From assembly GCA_024734555.1 (NCBI GenBank), contig JANPWX010000653.1, positions 838,120 through 902,119 on the forward strand: a stretch of DNA of 64,000 nucleotides. The letters run 5' to 3'. The stretch is from Trochalopteron elliotii. Its lineage: Eukaryota; Chordata; Aves; Passeriformes; Leiothrichidae. How positions within the stretch are numbered: position 1 is the stretch's first letter; every line of letters begins with the position of its first letter. A model generated the notes under the pieces. That model was not told where the DNA came from. It did not search any database and was given only the letters and a program-made list of their open reading frames with translations. Below are positions 47,301 through 59,300 of the stretch, one piece after another. The position numbers were made by a program, and so were the translations under genes.

Positions 47301-50300
47301 GGTGTTTGGACTGACATTTTTGTCAGAAGATGCTTGGAGAGACAGGATTCTGAAGTTTAATCCCTGTGTAGTAACATTGCGTTATTGTGGAGACACTCAA
47401 AGTTTGGCTGGTCTTGGGTTCATGCCTAGCCAGAAGGAGGAGACATGTTTCAAGTAGTACACAAAACATTCATTCATATTAAGTACATAATTCATCTAAC
47501 TATTGTCCTAGTGTAGATTTCTCTAACAAAAGTATCTGTTGCAAGATTAAACAACCTTTCAAACAACTTCCTTAAGTGCTTGTGTTTTTCCATCAAAACA
47601 AGATGACTTACTACACAAAGCTTTTTGAATTGCATTCAGGGTTTGCTTTAACCAGAAAGCAGTCGTAATAAAATAGCTCAAAACCCCACAATTAGTTAGG
47701 ATGTCTTCTAGCATGTTGACTTCTGTAAAAAGCTAAATATATGCCAGGGTTGTTGGGGTTTGGGGGTTTTTAAAATAATTTTCCATTCGTGGCCATATTG
47801 TTTCTTGCCTTAATGCTCTTCACACAAAAACTAATTAGGTGTGAATTAAACATAAAGCTAACTGTATTATGGTAAATTTTTGGTTGAGTGTGCATTTAGG
47901 TTTAATTCTGCTTTGTATCAACATAGTTGTGCTGCTCAGCATATGTGGTAAATAGAGGATGGCTTGAGTTTTAAGCATTGAAAAACATGTTATTTTCTGA
48001 CCTATGTACTAGTAGATTATTAGTGTTTTAAAGGTAATTATTTAAAACATGTATGGTTTCTTTTTTATGAACAATAGCATTTTCAGATTGGAAATTTGTT
48101 GCACGTTCACTTGAATTAAAGATGTAAAGTTTGAGATTTTTATGTGGTCAGTTTTTGTTTTTGTTTTCTAGTTCCTGAGTCCTATGAGACATTTAAGTCT
48201 TTATTGGCTGGAAGAACAATAGAAGAACAGCTTATTATACTGGAGAGGATTCAGAAATGCAATCATCCAAGCCTTGCAGTGGGAAACAAAGCAAAGTTGG
48301 AAGTATGTTTTGTTTTATGTTTAAAATAACTTTTAGTTCCAGAGTAAGTTTTAGTAAGTATTCAGGGAGCAGTATAAAATATACATGCTTCTTTGTTGTG
48401 AGTAACAGTAGAATTAACATGATAATCTTCATTTTCTAAGACTGTGTCACCATTTAAAAACATGTACAATGAAGAAAAACTTAGTAATTTTAACATATTA
48501 TGCTTCTTGCAGAAATTGTTTGGCTTCCTTTTGGAATATGTTGGAGAGTTGGCAACTCTGGATTTACCAGAGCTCAGAACAATTGACAAACTGGTCCTGT
48601 AAGTATTAAATCCTATGGACTTTTTCTCCCTCAGGGTTTAAAGAGAAAAGCTACCTAGAGTAAAGCATTTGGCTTGTTGCTTGTGTCAGATATCCTCTAG
48701 AACTTGTTCACAGCTGGTAACTCTGAGCCTTTATGTTTTAACTTTATGTGTTACTTGATCTATTAACTATACCAAGAGATTTTCAAAACTTCAAAATGTA
48801 TTTTTTGATCTGCAAGATGCTTTTTGTGGGTAATGGATAAGTAATATCATGTATGCATGAAACTTCTGTACAGAAGGTTATTTAGACAGCTGATAAAGGA
48901 TTTTGAGCTTTGCAGTGACACTGTGAAGTTTCTGTTGCAGTTTCTGGTTTTTCCATGAGCTTTAGTTCTGTGAATTCACTCAGGGAGCTAGATGAAAATG
49001 GAATTACAAGTGTTGTAGTAGGCTCACATGGAAATTCCAACTAAACATGTTACAGGAAGTTGTCAGTTTGTCATTGTTGTCTTCAAATACCTGACAGCCA
49101 GTTAGGCTGTGAGGAGACAGCCAAGTTTGTCTCAGAGGTATAAAGCAAAGGACAAGAGTTAATGGACAAGGGCTGCAACAAGGGAAATTGCAATTAGATT
49201 TAAAGAAAATATTTTCTCAGAAAAGGTACTGAACATTGAAATTAATTTCCCAGAGAAGCTGTGAAGGTGGACAGAACTCGACAAAGCTATGAGCAACCTG
49301 ATTCAGTTTTGAAGTTAGCCATGTTTTGAGCAGGGGGCTGCATCAGATGATCTCCAAAGGTCCCTTGCAAACAAATTGGTCTGTGGTTCCTATCTTGACT
49401 TTGCAGGATAGACAGCTTTCTTTCAAGAAGTTATTTTTATGTAGTTTTCAGCATATGTTTTTTATTTCATGCTGAAGTCAGTAAGTTTTAAAAAATCTGT
49501 TACATGCAGCATTAGTATTTATTGCTCTGTTGCATTCATTAGGAAGAGCTCTGACCCACTGATACTGTCACACGTGGTTTGTACCAAAGGGTGGATATGT
49601 TTTGGTTGTCTTTTAGAACTGGGATATATTAATCTCAATGCAGACAAATTTCAATGAAAATACTGGGAGACCAAACAGATGCAGACTCCAGACTGCATAT
49701 GCCTGTAGGCATTAGCCAGAGGCCAGGACATGATCTAACTTTGTGTTTGGGGTTTCTTTTCTTGTTTGCAGTAATAATTTTGCTAACCACATTGCTGCCT
49801 TACATGTTGTTTAATATTGCCTAAGAGTGTTTAGAATAGTGGGCTGTCTAGTGTAAGCCAGCATTCTTCACTGCAGCAATATCTGAAGTTAGGCGATTTA
49901 GAAGGATACGTCATAACCTTAGCCAATGATTTAGCAGTGTGTTTTAAAGTTTAAAATCATTTTTTACCTAAGATTTAGAAACCTACAACTCAAGGATTCT
50001 CACGAGGCCTAATACATGAAAAATACATGTAAACTAAATTACAGTATTAATCTATATGCTAAAAAAGAAACATTTATTGCAGGCAATTTGTTACTGTTCC
50101 AATGTAGATGGAACACAAGAAGTCTTCCTGTGGGTGCTTAAAAATCAATTTTTTATTAACATCAGTGGTGTAACTTGATTATGACTTGAATCTCTTGTTA
50201 ATAGGCCATTGTACAATCTTTGCCAGATGTTTCCTGAGGCAGCCAGTGACAGTATCAAGTTTATCCTTCGAGACGCTGCACATGATCTGGAGGAAGTAAT

Positions 50301-53300
50301 TGAAGTCAAAGGCCGTGCAACATATCCAGGTTTAGACACGGTAACAAATGCAGATTGCTGGGATTATCTCTTTGCATTAGTTCAGAATGGTAATAAGTGC
50401 AAGATGACATTATGTAGTGAATTATTAGCATCTATGACTTTCCATGCTTTTCGATGTTTTAAGTTCCCTTTCTGGAGATAAGTTGTAACAAAAATCCCCA
50501 CAACAACAAAAAGACCCCACCCCTAAGAAACAAACAATACACACACACGTGTTTTTCAGAAAAAAAGTGTGACTGTGGAATTAATAAGGGGAAAAGATCT
50601 TAAAATTGTCCCTCCAGTCTTCATTGTTTGTTTTCCTGATGAAAACTTAAATAGGTAGTTTTAGGAAGAAGTGATATTATCAGTTATGTTGTGACTTCTT
50701 TAATTGTGTTAAGTACAAATGTTTGAAAAAAGTTCTCCATAGAAGTGCAATATCTCTTAGGTTAAAAAAACAAAAAACATCCAACCAACCAAACAAAATA
50801 CCAACCCAGAAAATGTTATTATGGATATAAAAATACAGCATTTCTTAACACTTTATATATGATAATGGCAAAATTAGTGACTTGGAAAGAATTTCTTTCC
50901 TTGTGTTGGTAATATCCCATTTTCACTTGCCATGTTAAATGTGAACACATTCCTTTTACAATGTCTAGGTAAATGGCTGTTGGAGAATTCAAGAAGGGAG
51001 CATATGGAAAATGAGTATTTTTAAAACTATAGTAAAGTTTCAAAGACAAACCATAAATCTAATTGAGAGGGAGCTACTTGTTTTCTGTCAGCTTGATGAA
51101 TTGCTGCTGCCTAATGGAATAATTAGACTATTGAAGGAAAATAGACTGAAGGCTTGGTTCTTACAGCTTGGAAGATATATTGAGCTCTTTTAAAGAGTCT
51201 TTATTCAGGATATTTTGGGTTTTGCAGGAAATGTATTGTAGAGAGCTTTCAACTTCAATTTTTAATTTGTCACCGTCACCCTTTTAACACCAGTCGCACT
51301 TCTGGCTCTCATTCCCTTCTCTGGACTTTTCCATGTTGCAGGCCATCATTGTCTTTTAGGGTGGAATTACATCACTTTATATTCTCAAAGCACTTGTTTG
51401 AATGAATATTCCATAGGTCAGCTGTCTTAGTAGGCTTTTCATATGCCTACTGTTATCTTAGCCTGCAATTCAGAGTATTTAGTAACCGAAACACTTCAGG
51501 AGAGTATGTGTTTACAATCGAAGAGGAACAGAGAGGAAGCAATAAAACTTTACTTCCATCTGCTCTACTGTGTAAATATCCAATTAAATAATTTTCACAA
51601 TTACCTTGCAGCTGATGTTTCATTTCCATATGGTCTTGACAGGTCACTTGTAGCTCTCTCAAGTCTCCTTCAATATAAGTGTACCTAATCACAGCTTAGT
51701 TCTTTTGGCTGCAGCTGCTTGTTGGTGTGTGCCAGTGCCTGAGGATTCTGGTCACTTCACTGTCTGTGTTGAGGACTGGTTGAAAGGTGTCACAGGTCCT
51801 GTTTGGCCACTTGCTCCTGTGTTTGTGGTGTGAGAGTATGTGATTGTGGTGAGCTGAAGGAGATCAGATGTTCTCATGGGGTAAATGGGGTTGGGAGCCA
51901 GAGTTCCTTCCTAGTTGATCTTGTTCTTTCAGCTGCCTCACTCAATCCAATGTAAGACCTATAACGGATGTCTCATAATGGACATCCCCTTTTCTTGTCA
52001 AACAGTTGTCTCAATGAATAGGTTGTGTATCATACCAGATTTCTCAAAATTATGTATATTGTAGTATTTTTGACTACTGTGTTGCAGTTATTCATTCAAA
52101 AGTTACATATGTATAAAGTCAAGATCCTGGGAATAATGTCTTAACTATGTTTTGCTTTATTCTGTTTTATGTGCAATCAGCTTATTTATTTGAAAATTGT
52201 ATCTCTGCTGTTTCCAACTTCTGATTTCTGGCACCCAGTTGTAACACCTGCCTTTATCTACATGAGTCAGCTACTTACTAAGGTATGTCTGTGATGTTGT
52301 ACCTCAATATATATCTTCACATATGTAATTTCTTCCTCAGACTCCAAATATGTATGTTTGTATTAATGTATATGGTGGAGATATACTTGCAAAGGGATCT
52401 TTGTGTTTGGTATAGTCACAGATAGTAATTGGAAGAAAGGGTGAGGAGGAAAACACCCTTGCAGGCTGTAGTCCAACTCACAAAACCACATCTCTTCAAT
52501 TTTTCAAGCTGTCACAAAAGAATTCCTTCTATGATAAATTACGTGGGACTAATAGAACAGACTGAAAAGTCATTCATTAGTGGTTTCTTTTCCATGTATT
52601 GCATTTTTTCATACTTAAGAGAGGTTACTTAAAAATTGGCAGTATTTGTTTTCCTTGAAAGTGTACCTAATGCAGTGCATTGAGTTAAAATATGTCCTTA
52701 TTTTTCTATCCTAATATCCTGTTTATATGTTTCGAAAGTCTTGAGCTAATTGTTCTATTGCTGCCAAGTTGCTCTGAGCCTTCTATTTCACTGGTTCATT
52801 TCTGAAGAATTTATTGTTTGTGGTTTAGCACCTTCTAGTGGCTAAATGTATTCTGATAAACCAGTTACTCAGTTCTGCAGATACACTTCAGTTGAGGACC
52901 AGGGAAAGCTGGTGTGGTGCTCATCAAAGATCAAAGGCTCTAATTTTATAGACTTCAAATGCTTACAATGCAGTTAATTGTTCATCCTTTGGGGAGATCC
53001 TGTATTTGTAATGTATAGACTTTTAATTAGGAATATTTTGTTCTTTTTATTTCTTTTAGTGTCGCATTACAACGTTGCAAGATCTTATTAAAGGGTTATT
53101 TATATGCTGTTTGTTCCTGGAATATGTATCTCTCTCCAGAAGATTTGTACCAGAACTCATCAATTTCCTTCTTGGAGTGCTTCACATCTCTCTACCCAAA
53201 AAACAGGCCCAGGGTGAGTTTGTTTAGAGTAAATGACTATTTAATTTAAAGTCCGTTTTAGTATTGGGGTTTATCTTTTAAATTTTTTAAATACAAATAT

Positions 53301-56300
53301 TTCACACTGATTTCATTGTTTTTGAACAAAAGGCCAAAATCATCTGCTAGTTCAGCCAAAAACAACCTTGATTCTTGGGCATCTTGTTATGAACTAGATC
53401 CTCCAGTGTTGTTGGCAGGAAGGAAAGGACTGAAGTTATTAAAGGAAATGAACTCATGTTGGCCACAGTGCAGTATTTTTGCAATGTTGTCTTTCTAAAG
53501 AGACTGTGACTGGACTGTGTTCTGAAATTCAGAGTTCCTAATGGATTCCTGATGAGTACTCTGTAACTTCACAGTGAGGCAGCAGCTCATGCTGCAGACA
53601 GCCTTCATCTTCAGCTAATAGCTGTATCACCTAAATGAGAGATGTATATTACAAAGCTGGTATTTTTCCTTATTTCACATGGATTTATAGTAGTGTAATA
53701 GAGGGGCAGCTATCCCCACAAGCAGGATTAGTGACGTAAGTGTGTAAACAGTTTGCACAGACAACAGGGATAACAAAATTCTCTTTTCAGTGTGATCCCT
53801 GTGTTAACAATTTTTTTTTATCTGCTAGTCTCTTTTTTTTTTTTATTAGTTTCTGTCTTTAAAGCTATTCTGGTTCTGGGTCTCTTTTTGTTGACCAGTT
53901 CAGTGACAATAATTTACTTTTGAGGAGTTTTGTCAGAGTATAGTAACTAATTCATGTGTCAATATCTCTGTCTGGGCACAGCAGGCAGGAGGAAATTCTG
54001 CAGGCAGGATATTACCAAAAGAAAAATCCAATTATTCGATAAACTCACAAGACATCTGGGATTTAATGAACTACACACTATGTATTAGTATGCTCATCAC
54101 TTTTGATAAGATCCTTAAGAGTCTCTTCTGTAAATAGTCATCAGTCTGGTGGGGAAGGTTTAGCTTCTGTCAGTATTCCAGCACTTCAGTAGGCAGCTCC
54201 CTTCCTTTATGTTCAGGATGTTTTTTGCCTTTCCATGCTGGCTTTTTTTTTTTCCCCTCGTTTTGAATGTTTGAGCTACCACTGATCCCTTTTTTCAGCT
54301 AACCTATCACTGCAGTTTTTCACCTTTATTATCTGCCATGTCTGCACACTACAGACTTTCCCCAGCTGCTTCTCACAGCTTAGCAGTTTCCTCTGGCGTG
54401 TGAGCCAAGGTTACACAGCTGGGCTGCATCAGAGCTAAGCCCTGGATTCTCAGAAAGCCAGCAGCTGAACCCTTAGAAGGAGGTGGGAAGAGGTTATGGA
54501 GTGGGTGGGTTACGTAGTACTGAAAGTATTTTCTCTCCTTTGTGTACTCTCTTAGGAATATTTGATCTACAGAGGGTTTTGGTAAAGTTAAAATACAGGA
54601 TTCTGCAAAATTAGATAAGAGACTTGAAAAATATTTAGTGATTATTACTGATCAATTGTTACCTTGTTTAAAATGCTTCTTTGTATTTCTGTTAATGATT
54701 TTGCACTAGTTAAAATTGCATGGTGTTGGTTGCTGTTAGCAGTGAGGAAAAGCTCAATGAAAGATACATTAGAAGCCGAGTGTCCTCTCTGAGGACTTTC
54801 CAGTCAATGTTGATGTTTTGAAGTTCCCAAGGTATCCAATTTTGTTTTTAAATATTCATGGTGGAAGTTTTGCTGGTAGTTGTGATGGTTAAGCTGTCAA
54901 CACACAATATTTTATAGCAGACATGCTTCTCTCTGGAATGTTGATGCACTGTCACTCCAAAGAAATTCTCAGGGTTCAATTTTAACATTAAGTAGAGTCA
55001 GCAAATAAATTCTTAATGTTTTAATTTTATTATCTTAATCCATAAATTTCTCACTTGAGAAAGGTACATGGAATGCAGCTTCATAAAAAGCTGAAATACA
55101 ATCTGATTTAGAGTAAAAGCTATTACCTTAAAAAAGAAAAGCTGTAGGTGGAGGGTGTGGGAAGGAGTTGTCATGATTGATAGCTTTAGCTAATTGAATT
55201 GTTAATGAGATCTGCTGTCCTCTCACAAGTTAAGTAGATAATAAAACTCACATATCTTAGTTCCTGATCTTGCATAAGCCTGTGTGCATCATAATCTCTT
55301 ACAACTTTGGGCCTCAAACCTTAAAAACCTTTATTTAAATATACTGTCTTCTGGCCTGTCAGTGAGGAGCCACATACAGGTTGTAGAGCATGTAAATAAC
55401 CTGAACTTAAAGTTTGGGAAAGTTTTGAACTCAATTCCTTGGCAAGCATGCAAGACATAAGGAAAACAAAGAGGGGAAAAAAGCCCCCAAGGTCCAGCAC
55501 AGAAAATGTAAGTTATTTTGTCCCTTAGCCATGAAATTCCTCAGATGCTTCTTTCATGTTGCTGTGTAAGTAGTTTCACAGATGAGCTTGGAGAGCTTCT
55601 TTAGTGTTTTCCATATTCCCTGCTGCAGTATATATTTTGTGTTCCATGCTCCTGTTTTAAAACCCCTCAGCTGGAGTGGGAGAGGACTTCACAGTGTGTC
55701 TGAGGGCCCATGCTGTGGGCTCACAGGAGAGGCTCTGTGGCTGCAGCTGTGGGCTCTCCCTGCCCCAGCTTACTGTGCCTCATGACCACCTTGTGGTCAC
55801 AACCTTCATGCAGGGGAAGTCCTGTACCTGCCCTATCCTCTTAAGCATATCCAGTGCTCCATCCAGGACCAAACCTGCAGTTTAACTGCACATCCTGCTT
55901 CCCACAGGGCAAACCTGTACCTACATGTCTTAACTTTCCCCATCCACAGAATGACTCAAAGAATTGCAGAATGGTTTGAGTTGAAAGGGACCTCAAAGAC
56001 CATCTAATTGTAAACTCCCCTACCATGGGCAGGGACACCTTCCATTAGACCAGGTTGCTCAAAGCCCCATCCAACTTGGTCTTGAACACTTTCAGGGCTG
56101 GGTCACCCACAACTTCTCTGGGTAACCCATAGTCCAACATCTCACCACTGTCTTAGTGAAGAGTTTCTTCTTTTTTTCTAGTGTAAATCTGCCCTCTGTC
56201 AGTTTAAAACTGTTACCCCTCATCTTATCACTACACTTCCTGATAAAGAGTTCCTCCCCATCTTTCCTGTAGGCCTCATTTAAATGCTGCAAGGTTGCTG

Positions 56301-59300
56301 TAAGGTCTCCTCAGGGCCTTCTCTTCTCTAGACTGAACAACCCCAACTCCCTCATATGGGAAATGCTCCAGCCCTCTGGTCATCTTCATGGCCTTGCTCT
56401 GGATGCTCTTGAGCCACATCGGTGTCCTTCTGCAGGGACCTCAGAGCTGAACACATTCCTTCAAGTTGGATCTTATGACAGTGAAGTAGAGAAGAATCCC
56501 CTCCCTCAACCTGCTGCCCACACTGCTTTTGTTGCAGCCCAGGATGCATTGGCTTTATGGGCTGCTAGGGCACACTGTCAGTTCAGGTTTTCATCCACCA
56601 ATACCCCGAGTCCTCTCCAAAGCTGCTCTTAATCCCAGATTGCCCCAGTCTGTATCCCAGGATTGCCCCAACTCAGATGCAGGACCTCACAGTTTCTTAC
56701 TGGACTTCATGAGGTTCACTTAGTCCCACCTCTGAGGCCTGTCAGGGTCCCTCTGCATGGCATCCCCTTCCTGTAGAGTGTCACCACTCACCCTGGTGTC
56801 ACCTGCAAGCTTGCTGAGGGTGCACTCAATGCCACTGTCTGTGTCTCCAGCCAAGATGTTCAATATCATGGTCCTAGGACAGACCCCCTGACAGACCCTA
56901 CTCATAGCTGATCTCCATCCAGACATGGAGCCATTAGCCACAATTGTGGCTGTGCCCATCTAAATAATCACTTATCTACTGAGTCCTACCCCTGTCAAAT
57001 TCATGCCTCTCCAGTTTAGAGACCAGGATGTTGTGCAGGAGAGTCACAAATGCTTTGTACAAATCCACATGGATGATATCAGTTGCTCTTTCCTTACCTA
57101 TCAACGCTGTAGTCCTGTCATAAAAGGCCACCAAACCTGTCAGGCACAGTTTGCCCTTAAGCCTTGACAGTCCATGTTGTCACCGAGCACCTCTGTGTTC
57201 TGCATGTTTTGTTGTGGTTCCAGTCACTAGGAGCTACAACCTTTCAAATATGAAAGTGGTTTAGGAGCTTTATCTTGCCAGTTCTCTCAGGACCCTCAGA
57301 TGCCTCAGGTCCCAGGCACTTGAGCACATTCAGGTTCCTTAGTCTCAGGCCTGACCTTCTACAGTGGACAGTACTTGGTTCTCCCAGTCCCTGCCTTTGG
57401 ATTCTGTGACTGGGGCAGTGTGACTAGAGCACTGACCTATGTCCCCATGCTCCAGTGTTTTCCACTGTTTTAGAAAAAATTAATACAAATAGAAGTATTT
57501 TTAAAGGTAGTACAATTGAAAATGTAGAGTGAGTTGCTGTTTTTCTTCAGAAAACATTAGTAGAATTGAACTTGTTTAACAACTGTTATTCTTGCTTTTT
57601 TTAGGCTATACTGTAGTCCATCCATTTACACCTGTGGGGAAAAATTTAGAATTGCTATTGGTGTGTGATAAGGAGGATCTGAAAAGTTGGGAGAAGCAAA
57701 ATGTGCCATTGAGTATTGTGACTAGATTAAAGGAAGCCAGCAGAACAGAGATAAATCATACCAGGTATGTAAGAAATACAGAAGAGCAGAAAAAATACTA
57801 GATCATCTGTTGTGTCATGTCAGTGACAGTGCTCTTTGGAAGTAAAAAGAAGAGTAGTGGATAGTTCTGCTGCGTTCGGTGCACTGACATAAAGATTTGT
57901 TGCTGGTGGAATTCTTTTGGTATTTGTTTAGGAGACTGAAATATTTAGTCTGAATTAACAGCTATTTCTAGCTGTAACTGGTTCTGCCAAGCAGTCTTAA
58001 TGGATTCTGCTAACAGTCCAAATTTAATTAATTCAGATGATTTTATTTGAAAATCCACTCCAGTTTTTGCATGTAATATTGTTAATTTTTTGTACATTAA
58101 CAGGTTATCATGTCTAGCCCTGTGTTTTGACCTTATTAAAAAATGTGCAGCTCTCTATGAATCTTTACCATCATTCCATGAAATAATGCATCCTGTCAGA
58201 ATACTCCTTACACAACATGTGCCAGTTAATGAATATCCTGAAAAAATGCAGGTATGTATTCCTCAGGATTAAAATAATCAGTATGTTTGTTTTATTAATA
58301 AATTCTGTGATCTTCATCTGTGCATAAACAAAAACAACAAGTGTAAGCATTAATTTTTTCGAGGGTCAGGCATTTTGATGATCCTGTGGGAAAAACAAAG
58401 AACAGAGAATATTTAAAAAAGATATTTTTCCATTGCATATGATGTCTTGCCTATCTAAATGAATAGAACAGCACTTGGCTTGTAATAATATAGCAATCCA
58501 TGAGTGACATAATTTACAAGAGAATATGGACATCTGTTGCTCTTGTGCTTTTGTGTTGAATCTGTAAGACCTTGGTAAAATAAATACATGTACCAAACTG
58601 GGGAGGTAAAACTTATAACTCTATAGGTAAAATGGATTTAAATATGCTTGGTCAGTATGTTACATAGGATAGTTGCTTATTTTCTAGCAGTGATAGTCAA
58701 ATTTTTAATCTGTCTCTTTTGAATGAGGCAAAATCATCTTCTCATTGTAAAATGTCCCTAGACAACAAAGTTGTATAGAGGAAGTGAAATGACCTATGAT
58801 TTTCGCCATCAAAAAAAAAAAAAAAACAAAAACCCAGTCATTCTTAAAATTACCATGAAAGGAAGAGTCTTGAGTTAAACTGCCTTTAGTCTTGCTTCTT
58901 CCTCTGTTAGGTGAAGCTACCAGCAGGTAAACCTTTCTTGTTATTCATTATACCATTTCAATAAACTTCTAAAACCTTTTAAGAATTGTCCAACTTCAAT
59001 TCCAACATGTCAGTGTTAGCAGTATCCTAATGAGTAGCTGTGACTTAAACCAGGAAAAAAATACAGGGGAGAACATTACTGTTGATTCAGTTTACAATAG
59101 CTTTTGATTTATGGTGGTTTCGATATGCTTTTACAATTGTACTTTGTTCTGCATTTTCAGGAATGGTGTCACAGTGCTCTGAAAGAGCTGGAGAACAAAG
59201 TAAAACACTATACCCCACTGGTATGTGAGAAAAAGAAGCCAGTGCCATTGAAACAGTATACTCCTAAAATTGTGAAAGTGTAAGTAAAGAACACTGGATG

